Source of the DNA: an uncultured Clostridia bacterium
GTDB taxonomy: Bacteria > Bacillota > Clostridia > UBA1381 > UBA9506
Direction of reading: 5' to 3'
DNA length: 64,000 nt
NCBI GenBank assembly: GCA_944393605.1
Contig: CALYAO010000017.1
Span: 1 to 64,000, forward strand
The position numbers were made by a program, and so were the translations under genes. Positions within the stretch are counted from its first letter, which is position 1. Each line of letters begins with the position of its first letter. Of this stretch, positions 34,486 to 43,407 are shown piece after piece. Under the pieces are notes generated by a model that was not told where the DNA came from, did no database searches, and saw only the letters and a list, made by a program, of their open reading frames with translations.

Positions 34486-37400
34486 TTCCTCCGTTTCCCC
34501 GATATAGACCACGTTGTCCGTTCCGTCGTCCGTCATCTTTTTCTCCACATTTTCATAGGTGTTGTCCTTGACCAGCACACCCGTCACCAGCGAGCCCTTG
34601 GCCTTATACGGCTGCAGCGGATTGCTGTCCGAGCCCAGCGTGATGCCCCGGTCCAGGTCCTTTAGGGTATTGCCTTCGATGGTACAGCCTTTGATCACAT
34701 ACCGGTCGGGCTTCTCATAGGAACTGGGCGTCACAATATAGATACCGTTGACCTTGGGCGCCTCCGAAAAGTCCCCGATCTCGGGCGCGGGCAGGACACC
34801 CGTGATGCTGTTTCCGCGGATGGACAGACCGTACACATGGTATCCAAACGCTTCGTTGTACTCGATGCCCGCCTGTGCGCCAATGCCCGCCACATGGGAT
34901 TTTTGGGACACACCCGATACACGGTTGTTCTCCATGCGGTTGAAGTAACCGACCACCATGCGGCTGTTGGTTTCACTCTGGCGCACATAGTAGGTCTGGA
35001 GGAACACGCCCTCCGCATCCACACTGTCGTTGTCCGCAATCACGCAGTCCATGCCGTTTAAATAGAGCCAGTATCCCTTACCTGCCCGCGTGACGCTGTT
35101 TTGGTACATGGTACACGCCCGCTCGGGGATGACCGCTGTGAACTTGCTGGTGCTGTCTGGAACGATGTCCCATGGCCGGTCCAGCGTAACGGTATTGCCG
35201 TTGACACCCACCACCTGCCGGTACTGGCCCATGCCTTTGCCGTCCACAATCACGATGTTCCACCAGCCCCACCGCCGTTTTAGGAAATCCCAGGAGTTCT
35301 GCCCCTCCTCCGAATGACCCATGATCACGCCCTCCGGACTGAGCATGGGGTCTAGGATCGCGGTGCTGCCTGCCGCGGCTTGGATGGTACCGAACATCTT
35401 GGTGCCGCCCTGGTTGGCCTCGTAGTTGATGACCTCGCCCGCGTTGTCGTCGGTGGTGTTATCCGAAAAGCGGTTGCCCTCGAGGTAAGCCGGGCCGTCC
35501 ATGTCCAGCCCGCGCCGCAGGACGGTCATGCCTTCCTGCCAGGGTTCATGGTAGCTGATGGTGTTGTGCATAGCGACCGTATACGTGCAGGAGATGCCGC
35601 AGTTACTGGTCACACAGGTAAAGTCGTTGTTGAGCCACCGGGTGTAATAACTCACGTAGTTGGAAGGGGTGTATGCGCCATACCCCGTAAACGTGCTGTC
35701 CTTTAGCAGATAGTGCTGATACAGGGTGGTCTGCACTGCCATGCCGCGGCCCGATCCCTCCCGCATCTCATACGGGTAGGTCAAATGGATGTTGGAGATG
35801 AAGCACTTCTCCCCCGTCCGGTCCGCCATGGAGGAGATGGCATCGTTCCAGTCCTGTCCGAGGTGAATGAAGGTGTCGGGCCAGAGCTGGTCGGGATTGG
35901 CCTCGTCAATACCCACCGTGAGGTTTGCAATGCCGTTTCGGCCCACCGTCTTGGCGTCGTCCTTGGTGGTGATAAAGCTCCGGCTAGGCACCGATGCATC
36001 CACATCCGCCAGCGTGAGGCGGGTGCTTTCCTTGCTCTCCCCCAGCAGCACCACCCGCGCAGGCAGGGCGACCGACTTTAGGTGGTAGTCGCCACCCGGG
36101 AAGTACACCACGCCGCCGCCCGCAGCATGCGCCGCATCCACAGCGGCCTGCACCGCCTGCGTGTCATCCGTCGCGCCGTCGCCTGCCGCGCCATGGTCTT
36201 TCACGTTCACTTGGTTGTTCCACTGGAATTCCCGCGCCCAGGACACGCCCAGGCCCAGCGGATCCTCCCCTTTTTCCACGATTTCCAGCTGCTGCGGATA
36301 CTCCAGCCCCCGCCAGAGCACGCCGTCGTTGGACGCCTGGACGTCATAGATGCCCAGCGGCGTCCCGTCGGGCACGGTAAAGTCCAGCGCATAGGGGTTG
36401 GCACCCGTGAGCGTCATCTCAAACGTGCCCGCTTCCCCCACCAGCCGCACCCGGCTGGCATCCGCCGCGCCAAATTCGCTGCCCAACAGGTTTCGCCCCG
36501 TCAGCTTGACAGAAAGCCCTGCCGCCACCTCGTTGGTGTCAATCCACTGGGGCCGCGGCGCATTGATCACAACGGGCTTGCTCCATCCATATTCATTCTT
36601 GACCCACACATCATAGGCCCCCGCTGGCAGATCAGCGGGCAGCACAGTCACCGCGAAATGCCCCTCCGCATCCGTCTGCACCACCTCTGCCGCACGTGCA
36701 TCAGCCGGCGGCTCGGAGATCACGGTATCCGCCTGTGCAGGCGCGAGTTTGATCTCACACGCGCTGGGCGTCAGAAAACCGCCGTACAGCGTGACAGAAT
36801 CCCCCGGCTTCGCCGCATCCGACGCGCGGTACAACACGGGCGGCTGCTTCCACGTGAGGGCATCCAGCGTCTCCCCCAGCGCATCCATGACGCGCTTGGT
36901 CATGACGGTCGCCTCCGCGCGGGTCGCGGTGCTCCCCGGCTCAAAGGCATCCGCCGTCTTGCCCTGGACGATGCCCAGGCCGCTTGCCGCCGCGACGTAT
37001 CCTGCGGCCCATGGGCTGATCTGATCCCGGTCGGAAAATTGGTCAACGCTTCCCGCGGGCGGCGCAGCGTCTGTGACCCACTCGTAGGCATTCACGATGG
37101 CAGAGGTCATCTCCTCCCGCGTGATGGGTGTCTGGGGCTGTGCGCCGCCCGCCAGCATGGCCGGGTCCAAAAGCCCCGCATCCTGCGCGGCCTGGAGGGT
37201 ATTGGCATACCAGTCGGTCCCCGACACGTCCGCCGCAAACCCCGCATACGTGACGGGATTGAGCTTAACTACCCGGGTCAATATGGTCAAGAACTCCGCA
37301 CGGGTGATGGTCGCGTCGGGCGCAAAGTTGGTCTCGTCCACCCCCGCGACAATGCCGCGCTCGGCGGCATATTCCACATCCTGCTGTGCCCAGTGTCCTT

Positions 37401-38592
37401 CGATATCTGCAAATGTCTTGGTGGGCTCAGTGGGCTGACCAGGCTGCTGTTCCTGCCCAGGTTCCGGCACCTGCGTCCCCACATCCCCCTTTTCAATCTC
37501 CCCTGCCGGCAGCTGCACAAACGCAGTCCCATCCCACTTGCCGCTGATGATGAGCACATTCCCCTCCACCAGCATGGTGATACAGCTGCCCGGCAGGAGC
37601 ACGCCGGTGCTCTGTTCCCCAATGATCTGGTAAAGCTCGGGCTTGCCCGGGTTTGCGACGTTTACAATCTCGGTGCGCCGCTTGCCATAGGAGCCGATGA
37701 TCATGCACTTTCCGTGGGACGCGATCCCATCGGGCTTAAAGTCGGGGTCAGGCGAGGTATACACATACTGCTCCGCGACATCCATGGCATCAGGCCGTTT
37801 GTTGCTGAGGTACACCACCTTGTTCTTGCCGTTGCCATGGCATGCGATGTACACATAATTGTCATCCACATGGAGGTCGTTGATCTCTCCCCCTGCGATT
37901 TTGTGCTCCGTGAGATCCGCAACGGTGCATTCCTCGGCCGAGATGGATCCGTCTGCTCCCGTCTTGTATGCCTTCAGATACTCGTCAAACAGCACATACA
38001 GATAGCCATTGTGATGGGCAATCCGATTGACACGGCCCGATCCCATATCGATGTCCGCCTTCCATGCCAGCTTATCCAGCTGTGCATCAAACTGCGCCAA
38101 GCCATTGTCAAATCCGATGTAGCAGTAATTGCCCACCACCTTCATGGCCCAGCCGCGGGAGGGCAGCCCCGTCACGCGCGCGGTCTCCCCCGGCATCTCA
38201 GGGTTTCGGATATCCATCTTTTTGTAGACAAAGGGTTTGGCTTCGTCCGCGATATCTCGATAACCAAAATACAGATAGTCCCCCGCCGCATCCATCAAGC
38301 GGTTGTCATAGGTCTCCCCCGAAAACCGCAGGGCTTCGGGCATCTGCGAAAGCAATGCGGGCGCCGCCATGTCCCGTACACTGATGACATCAATCCCCTG
38401 ATTGGTGTACACATACAAATAATCCCCCCGGCGTACGGCGCTGGTGGTCTGGTCTTCCTTTTCCCCCGTGCTGATGGGGATGGTGGCAATCAGGGAAATC
38501 CCCTCCGCCGCCCCAATGGGCAGGACACACAGAACCGACAGCAGCGTCATCCCAGCGATGACACATCCCAACAACTTTTTCCACATCGACAT
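34483..38592 (-). CDS. Secreted chimera: propeller-like, SLH x3, pectate-lyase-type beta-helix
   Basis: A 1369-residue surface protein. It starts at ATG 38592 (AGGAGG 6 bases upstream) with a signal peptide (MSMWKKLLGCVIAGMTLLSV, cleavage near GAA at 28-30). Residues about 32-365 are LVIVD-like propeller repeats (GDYLYVYTNQGIDVISVRD, GNYCYIGFDNGLAQFD). A Pro/Gln linker precedes three SLH motifs (about 394-575: FADIEGHWAQQDVEYA, TITRAEFLTI). Then come one or two IPT/Ig-like domains (about 585-775) and a Pectate_lyase_3-type beta-helix (about 792-1369: VNVKDHGAAGDGATDDTQAV). SLH anchoring in the middle of the chain is unusual; they usually sit at a terminus. The substrate is unknown; catalytic residues could not be fixed. 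Confidence 0.85.
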   Translation of the reverse strand: MSMWKKLLGCVIAGMTLLSVLCVLPIGAAEGISLIATIPISTGEKEDQTTSAVRRGDYLYVYTNQGIDVISVRDMAAPALLSQMPEALRFSGETYDNRLMDAAGDYLYFGYRDIADEAKPFVYKKMDIRNPEMPGETARVTGLPSRGWAMKVVGNYCYIGFDNGLAQFDAQLDKLAWKADIDMGSGRVNRIAHHNGYLYVLFDEYLKAYKTGADGSISAEECTVADLTEHKIAGGEINDLHVDDNYVYIACHGNGKNKVVYLSNKRPDAMDVAEQYVYTSPDPDFKPDGIASHGKCMIIGSYGKRRTEIVNVANPGKPELYQIIGEQSTGVLLPGSCITMLVEGNVLIISGKWDGTAFVQLPAGEIEKGDVGTQVPEPGQEQQPGQPTEPTKTFADIEGHWAQQDVEYAAERGIVAGVDETNFAPDATITRAEFLTILTRVVKLNPVTYAGFAADVSGTDWYANTLQAAQDAGLLDPAMLAGGAQPQTPITREEMTSAIVNAYEWVTDAAPPAGSVDQFSDRDQISPWAAGYVAAASGLGIVQGKTADAFEPGSTATRAEATVMTKRVMDALGETLDALTWKQPPVLYRASDAAKPGDSVTLYGGFLTPSACEIKLAPAQADTVISEPPADARAAEVVQTDAEGHFAVTVLPADLPAGAYDVWVKNEYGWSKPVVINAPRPQWIDTNEVAAGLSVKLTGRNLLGSEFGAADASRVRLVGEAGTFEMTLTGANPYALDFTVPDGTPLGIYDVQASNDGVLWRGLEYPQQLEIVEKGEDPLGLGVSWAREFQWNNQVNVKDHGAAGDGATDDTQAVQAAVDAAHAAGGGVVYFPGGDYHLKSVALPARVVLLGESKESTRLTLADVDASVPSRSFITTKDDAKTVGRNGIANLTVGIDEANPDQLWPDTFIHLGQDWNDAISSMADRTGEKCFISNIHLTYPYEMREGSGRGMAVQTTLYQHYLLKDSTFTGYGAYTPSNYVSYYTRWLNNDFTCVTSNCGISCTYTVAMHNTISYHEPWQEGMTVLRRGLDMDGPAYLEGNRFSDNTTDDNAGEVINYEANQGGTKMFGTIQAAAGSTAILDPMLSPEGVIMGHSEEGQNSWDFLKRRWGWWNIVIVDGKGMGQYRQVVGVNGNTVTLDRPWDIVPDSTSKFTAVIPERACTMYQNSVTRAGKGYWLYLNGMDCVIADNDSVDAEGVFLQTYYVRQSETNSRMVVGYFNRMENNRVSGVSQKSHVAGIGAQAGIEYNEAFGYHVYGLSIRGNSITGVLPAPEIGDFSEAPKVNGIYIVTPSSYEKPDRYVIKGCTIEGNTLKDLDRGITLGSDSNPLQPYKAKGSLVTGVLVKDNTYENVEKKMTDDGTDNVVYIGETEE

Positions 38593-38834
38593 CGTCTCCC
38601 TCCTCACACATAGCACGCAGCCGCATGTTTGTGCAACCTGCATTATCTGGTATCCCTATACATGATATTTTATTATACAATGTGCACCAACCCGTCCGAT
38701 ACACAAATTTTGCGCTGTTTGCGGCCAGGTACAACATATCTTGTCATGCATCCAGCTCCAGAAAAGGCACCCACCCGGACGTATCCGCATACAATAGAGC
38801 AAACCCATTTCGCACAAAGAAGGAGTGAGGGTAC

Positions 38835-39917
38835 ATGGCAACCATCAGCCTATGTATGATCGTCAAAAACGAGGCAGCAGTACTCGCGCGGTGTTTGGAC
38901 AGCGTTGCGGGTATCCCCGACGAGATCATCCTTGTGGACACAGGCTCAACCGACCAAACGCGGGACATCGCCAAAGCCTACACGCCCTATGTCTACGAGT
39001 GCCCTTGGACAGAGGATTTTGCCGCCGCGCGCAACGCCTCCTTCGCCCGCGCCACCATGGACTACATCCTGTGGCTGGATGCAGATGACGTGCTGCTTCC
39101 CGCGGACAGGCTGGCACTGCTCAGACTAAAAGATACACTGGACGGAAGCGTCGACGTGGTCATGCTGCCCTACCACACCGCCTTGGACAGCAATGGCAAG
39201 CCCACCTTCACCTACTACCGGGAACGGCTTCTCCGCCGTGCGATGGATTTCCACTGGGAGGGGGCAGTCCATGAAGCCATCACGCCGGCCGGCCATGTGC
39301 AATACGCTGACATCCCCGTCACGCACCGCAAGCACGGGCCCAGCGATCCTGACCGCAACCTGCGAATCTACGAACGGCTCTTAACCGAAGGGAAACCGCT
39401 GTCTCCCCGGAGCCAATTCTACTATGCGCGGGAGCTGTCGGCACACGCACGATATGCGGAGGCAGCGGAGATGCTGGAGCAATATCTGGCGGCGGGGACG
39501 GGGTGGATGGAAAACCAGATAGAAGCCTGCCGGGACCTGGCGGCCTGTTACTACCAGCTGGAGGACCCCACCCGCGCGTTGCTGGCCCTACTGCATAGCC
39601 TCGCCTACGACCGGCCCCGCGCAGAGCTCTGCTGTGACATCGGCAAACACTTTTTGGACCGGGGCCATTATGCGCCCGCGATCTTTTGGTATACCACCGC
39701 CAGCACCTGCCCCCGGCCAGACGTTTTGGGCGGGTTTGTCCTGCCCGACTGCTACGACTATGTTCCCTATCTGCAGCTTTGCGTCTGCTATGACCGGCTG
39801 GGCGACCATGCGCAGGCTGCAGCATACAACGAACTGGCAGAACGCGCCAAGCCCGGTGACCCCATCGTGGCACAAAACCGGGCATACTTCGCAGCGCGGC
39901 AGGGCGGGACTGTGTAA
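38835..39917 (+). CDS. Family 2 glycosyltransferase with C-terminal TPR-like region
   Basis: A 360-residue cytoplasmic enzyme. The GT-A fold shows in ISLCMIVKNEAAVLARCLDS (about residues 4-23), DTGSTDQT (about 35-42), and the metal-binding LWLDADDVLLP (about 78-88). The C-terminal half (about 175-350) is helical with TPR-like spacing (YYARELSAHARYAEAAEML, LAACYYQLEDPTRALLALL). Similar to SunS/TPR-type GT2 enzymes that glycosylate peptides or cell-surface components. GGAGTGAGGG precedes the ATG. It stands alone; the 190 bases upstream show no confident promoter. Confidence 0.88.
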   Translation: MATISLCMIVKNEAAVLARCLDSVAGIPDEIILVDTGSTDQTRDIAKAYTPYVYECPWTEDFAAARNASFARATMDYILWLDADDVLLPADRLALLRLKDTLDGSVDVVMLPYHTALDSNGKPTFTYYRERLLRRAMDFHWEGAVHEAITPAGHVQYADIPVTHRKHGPSDPDRNLRIYERLLTEGKPLSPRSQFYYARELSAHARYAEAAEMLEQYLAAGTGWMENQIEACRDLAACYYQLEDPTRALLALLHSLAYDRPRAELCCDIGKHFLDRGHYAPAIFWYTTASTCPRPDVLGGFVLPDCYDYVPYLQLCVCYDRLGDHAQAAAYNELAERAKPGDPIVAQNRAYFAARQGGTV

Positions 39918-39960
39918 AGTCGGTCATGTTGCCACCTCGTCCCACGCTGCGGCTTTGCAC

Positions 39961-39983
39961 ATGCGCCCTGCAGGGCATTTTTT
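39961..39983 (+). terminator. Terminator of the GT2 gene
   Basis: GCCCTGCAGGGC palindrome followed by ATTTTTTAT, 50 bases after the stop codon. Short stem but a good T run. Confidence 0.55.
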
Positions 39984-40088
39984 ATGGGCAGCACAAAGGG
40001 AGGCCCCACTGTGCCAAACACAATTCCACGGCGTACAACGGCTAAATACAACAGGCGCGGACAAGCCACTCCGTAACCGCTGACACAC

Positions 40089-40115
40089 AAAAAGCCTGAC
40101 CCGAGGCCAGGCTCT
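40089..40115 (-). terminator. Hairpin in the 39.9-40.4 kb gene-free stretch
   Basis: AGCCTG (40093-40098) and CAGGCT (40108-40113) pair; on the minus strand the stem is followed by TTTTTGTG. No minus-strand gene upstream of it is convincing. The rest of the 495-base stretch (39918-40412) holds a further hairpin at 40221-40259, an imperfect repeat at 40207-40227, and no gene I can support. Confidence 0.4.
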
Positions 40116-40206
40116 TGAACGCGCCCAAATTGCGCCTTACTTTTTCCCATGAAAATGCTGAGATTGAATACGGTCGAGAGTTTCCCCAAAATGGGTGAGT
40201 TACACG

Positions 40207-40227
40207 CCGCCCCACCATACAAACGGG
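40207..40227 (+). repeat. Imperfect direct repeat, left copy, flanking the recombinase unit
   Basis: A 21-base sequence (CCGCCCCACCATACAAACGG plus one G) that matches 42136-42156 at 17 of 21 positions in the same orientation. Each copy runs into a hairpin whose stem begins AAAC (here 40221-40259, then TTTTTG). Possible element end or attachment-like site; could also be a recurring terminator context. Confidence 0.4.
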
Positions 40228-40412
40228 TGACTGCCAAGATGACGCCCGTTTTTGTCCCTATCGCACACATCCCCAACCAATGTAGGGGACAGCGGCGGCG
40301 TCATACCCCTTGTCCATACAAAAAAGCAGGCCCCCGCATCATCTACCAGACGACTGTTCCGCCTATCCCGTGCATAAGATAGGATAGATCAGTGATACGG
40401 GAGGGACGGGCA

Positions 40413-40586
40413 GTGGTAGATAAGCATCGCGATGCACCGAAAGAAACATACTGTGGTAAGGACGGTACCATACGCACCGTCCGGCATATCGCGCTTGTGT
40501 CCGACGGAGACGCATCGGACAAAGACCAGCAACTACATCAGGCACTGTACCGCATCTCCTTCCCGCCCGCATCCGAAGGGGAGTGA
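40413..40586 (+). CDS. Small protein encoded just before the serine recombinase
   Basis: A 57-residue protein, MVDKHRDAPKETYCGKDGTI and onward, ending FPPASEGE, read from GTG 40413 with GGGAGGGACGGG upstream. The frame is open to a GTG at 40392. The stop is 4 bases before the recombinase start, so the two are translationally linked. The central DGTI-V-H then DKDQQLHQALYRI pattern loosely recalls small TnpW-type proteins that accompany large serine recombinases, but this is a weak resemblance. Possibly an accessory or directionality factor. Confidence 0.6.
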   Translation: MVDKHRDAPKETYCGKDGTIRTVRHIALVSDGDASDKDQQLHQALYRISFPPASEGE

Positions 40587-40590
40587 CACC

Positions 40591-42129
40591 ATGATCGCAC
40601 TGTATGCCCGGCAGTCGGTGGAACGGGAAAACAGCGTCAGCATCCAGACGCAGCTGGCTTACTGCCGCACGGCACTTGGTCCCGACGTGCCCGAGGAGGA
40701 ACTTGTCTGCTACACCGACGAAGGCTGGAGCGGGGGCACCACCAATCGCCCAGCATTTGCAAAATTGATGGCGGACATCGCACAGGGCCGCATCCAGAAG
40801 GTCGTGACCTACAAATTGGATCGTATCAGCCGCTCCCTGAGCGATTTTGTGGGCATTCTCGCCCAATTCCAGGCCCATTATGTAGAATTTGTCTCCTCCC
40901 AGGAATGCTTTGACACCGCCTCCCTCTATGGCGACCTGATTCTAAAAATCCTCATGGTATTCGCCGAGTTTGAGCGCACCTCCATCATCAATCGCGTGCG
41001 GGACGCCTATGCCAAACGCACAGACATGGGGCTGTATATGGGTGGGCGGCGGCCATATGGCTTTTGCCTGCAAGACACGGTAGAAGGCGGTATCCCCACC
41101 AAGGCCTATGTGCCCATTCCCGAAGAGGCCGCCGTCGTGCAGTTCCTCTTTGCCCAATACGCACAGCCCAACATGACGCTCTATAAGCTGCTGGACCGGC
41201 TTTCTGAAAACACGGCTGTATCCGGCACGAGTAGGTCGTGGAGTACCGCGAAGCTCCGTGCCATTTTGATCAACCCGCTCTACGCGGCGGCAGACGCGGC
41301 GCTCTACCAGTACTTCGACAGCCACCGGGTCCGGATGGTGGACGGTCCCGCCGTCTACGACGGTACCCGTGCGGCCCGCCTGTATGGCCGCAGCACACAT
41401 GACCGGACCCTGCCCGACTGGTCAGACATGAAGCTGGTCCTGCTCCGTCATGCAGGGCTAGTGCCGTCCGCAGTGTGGCTGGCATGCCAGCACAAGCTCG
41501 CCGCCAACAAACAGGCGGGCAACAGCCTGAGCAACCAAACAAGCAGGCTAGCGGGTCTGGTGGTATGCGGGCGATGCGGGCGCACCATGACCACCATCAA
41601 AAGCCGTCGCAAAGACGAAACATGCCGCCGATTTTTTCAATGCACCGGGCATACGCATGCCCAAAGTTGTCCCGGCATCGGCCTGCCTATATATGCAGAG
41701 GACTTAGAAGCCCTAGCAAACCGCCACATCGCTGCACGGCTGCACGGCATGGGAGAGCTTTTGGTGCCCCAGATGCCGACAACCTCAGACCCAGCGGCCC
41801 CCTTACGTACCCGGATGCAAGAAATCCAATGCCAACAGCGTCAGCTCGGAGAACTGCTCCTGTCCCCCGCGATGTCTCCCGAACTGCTGGCCATCGCCAA
41901 CCGGCAGGCGGCGAGCCTTGCCGAGGACCGGTACCGTGTGGAGGCCGCACTCCGCGAGCATGCCAGACAGGATGCCGCACATGCACCCCGCTTTCGGCTC
42001 GCATCCCTTTGGGATACCGCCTCTTTTGACCAACGTAAGGCAGTAGCTCGGCTTCTGCTGGCAGGTGTGGTCATCCAGCCCGGCGGCGGCTGCACCTTCC
42101 TTTGGCAAACCTCTGTCGCCCCACCCTAA
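40591..42129 (+). CDS. Large serine recombinase
   Basis: Site-specific DNA recombinase of the resolvase/invertase superfamily, 512 residues. The catalytic Ser is in ALYARQSVERENSVSIQTQ (about residue 9). The resolvase domain runs to about 145 (YKLDRISRSLSDF, FAEFERTSIINRVRDA). A Recombinase domain follows (GGRRPYGF, about 150-260), then a zinc ribbon with Cys pairs (VVCGRCGRT and CTGHTHAQSCPG, about 328-370) and a short coiled coil (about 405-460). ATG 40591 has AAGGGGAG upstream. No transposition or phage genes are adjacent, so this is either a minimal mobile unit or an orphan recombinase controlling a local rearrangement. Confidence 0.93.
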   Translation: MIALYARQSVERENSVSIQTQLAYCRTALGPDVPEEELVCYTDEGWSGGTTNRPAFAKLMADIAQGRIQKVVTYKLDRISRSLSDFVGILAQFQAHYVEFVSSQECFDTASLYGDLILKILMVFAEFERTSIINRVRDAYAKRTDMGLYMGGRRPYGFCLQDTVEGGIPTKAYVPIPEEAAVVQFLFAQYAQPNMTLYKLLDRLSENTAVSGTSRSWSTAKLRAILINPLYAAADAALYQYFDSHRVRMVDGPAVYDGTRAARLYGRSTHDRTLPDWSDMKLVLLRHAGLVPSAVWLACQHKLAANKQAGNSLSNQTSRLAGLVVCGRCGRTMTTIKSRRKDETCRRFFQCTGHTHAQSCPGIGLPIYAEDLEALANRHIAARLHGMGELLVPQMPTTSDPAAPLRTRMQEIQCQQRQLGELLLSPAMSPELLAIANRQAASLAEDRYRVEAALREHARQDAAHAPRFRLASLWDTASFDQRKAVARLLLAGVVIQPGGGCTFLWQTSVAPP

Positions 42130-42135
42130 TCAGGG

Positions 42136-42156
42136 CGGCCCCATCATACAAACAGC
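42136..42156 (+). repeat. Imperfect direct repeat, right copy, flanking the recombinase unit
   Basis: CGGCCCCATCATACAAACAG plus one C; matches the left copy at 40207-40227 at 17 of 21 positions. It begins 6 bases after the recombinase stop and enters the terminator hairpin at 42150-42187. Confidence 0.4.
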
Positions 42157-42187
42157 ACCGGACCCTTAAGGGCCCGGTGCTGTTTCA
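42150..42187. terminator. Bidirectional terminator between recombinase and GH130 genes
   Basis: AAACAGCACCGG.CCC pairs with GGG.CCGGTGCTGTTT around TTAA (42150-42187). Perfect except for one internal mismatch. T runs are short (TTT on each side). It lies between converging genes. Confidence 0.75.
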
Positions 42188-42205
42188 AATTTATCGGTCC
42201 AATCC

Positions 42206-43375
42206 CTATTGCTGCAAACTTTCATTGTGCGCAATGAGCGCATACCGCTGTTTCACACAGTTGGCGGACGTCAGCCCGTCTGCGGGGGTGTTGAAGCAAT
42301 AATCCACCATCTGCGCCACCGTGGTGGTCGCCACATGCATGCGGGTGTCGCTGGATCCATAGTAAATATACAGCACGCCATCCCGCTCGACCGCACCGTT
42401 GCAGAACACCACGTTGGAGGTATCCCCCACCCGTTCTGTACCCAAGGGCGCCAGAAAATGCCCGCCCGGCGCCGCAATCACCCGGCTCGGGTCATCCAGC
42501 GCCGTCATGAAGCAATACAGCACATACCGCAGCCCCGCCGCCGTGTTGCGCACGCCGTGGGCCACATGCAACCAACCCTTGTCCGTCTTGATGGGAGGAG
42601 CGCCCGCGCCATTTTTCACCTCTTTTATCGTGTGGTACACGCGCGGCTCAATGATAGACTCCTCATAGACCTCCGCATGGGCCATATCCTCCACCAACGC
42701 AAACCCGATTCCGCCGGCACTTCCCACCTCAATAAATCCATCCGACGGTCGGGTGAACAGCGCATACTTGCCATCTACAAACTCTGGATGCAGCAGAACG
42801 TTTCGCTGCTGTGCCTTGCTTTTGAGATCAGGCAACCGTTCCCACTGCACCAGGTCCTTGGTGCGCGCGATTCCGCATTTGGCCACCGCCGAAGAGGTGT
42901 CCCCCGCAGGTGCATCGGGGTCATGTCGCTCGGTGCAGAACAGGCCATAAATCCACCCATCCTCATGGGCCGTCAGCCGCATGTCGTACACGTTGGTGTC
43001 GGGATCCTCCGTCTCGGGCATACACACGGGCCTGTCCCAGAAGCAGAAGCCGTCCACCCCCGTCTCGCTCTCCGCAACCGCGAAGAAGGACTTGCGGTCA
43101 TAGCCCTCCACGCGCGCCATCAGGATAATCTTCCCATTCCAGACCATCGCGCCCGAATTCATGACCGAATTGATGCCCATGCGCTCCATGAAAAACGGAT
43201 TGGTGTCCTCACACATGTCATACCGCCAGGTGAGCGGCGCGTGGTCGCGGGTCAAAACGGGATCTTGCCACCGCTCATACACCCCGTTGTACCACGTGGA
43301 GTCCACCTGATTTTTCTTCCCAATCAGCGCCTCCTGCGCGGCCAGAACCCGCGCCTTTCTCTCTGCAAATTCCAT
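42206..43375 (-). CDS. GH130 phosphorylase, probably 4-O-beta-D-mannosyl-D-glucose phosphorylase
   Basis: Cytoplasmic five-bladed-propeller phosphorylase. The 389 residues match the GH130_1 mannosylglucose phosphorylase subgroup: [98 protein letters not shown] and [16 protein letters not shown] are near-invariant in it. It would split Man-beta-1,4-Glc with phosphate to mannose-1-phosphate and glucose, the last step of the epimerase route of beta-mannan use. ATG 43375 has GAGGAGG upstream. Third gene of the operon; no mannobiose 2-epimerase is in the window. Confidence 0.9.
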   Translation of the reverse strand: MEFAERKARVLAAQEALIGKKNQVDSTWYNGVYERWQDPVLTRDHAPLTWRYDMCEDTNPFFMERMGINSVMNSGAMVWNGKIILMARVEGYDRKSFFAVAESETGVDGFCFWDRPVCMPETEDPDTNVYDMRLTAHEDGWIYGLFCTERHDPDAPAGDTSSAVAKCGIARTKDLVQWERLPDLKSKAQQRNVLLHPEFVDGKYALFTRPSDGFIEVGSAGGIGFALVEDMAHAEVYEESIIEPRVYHTIKEVKNGAGAPPIKTDKGWLHVAHGVRNTAAGLRYVLYCFMTALDDPSRVIAAPGGHFLAPLGTERVGDTSNVVFCNGAVERDGVLYIYYGSSDTRMHVATTTVAQMVDYCFNTPADGLTSANCVKQRYALIAHNESLQQ

Positions 43376-43407
43376 TGCCTTACCCCTCCTCAAATCCAGC
43401 TAAATCG

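Noticed and set aside
36082-38613. An 843-codon open frame on the plus strand
   Set aside because: It is exactly antisense to the SLH/pectate-lyase chimera, is rich in Arg/His/Pro as expected from a GC-rich shadow, and has no ribosome site. The minus-strand protein has signal peptide and recognisable domains.
39788-40276. 162-codon minus-strand frame over the end of the GT2 gene and the following gap
   Set aside because: It runs through a terminator hairpin and into the GT2 coding sequence in antisense, with no ribosome site and an unlikely composition.
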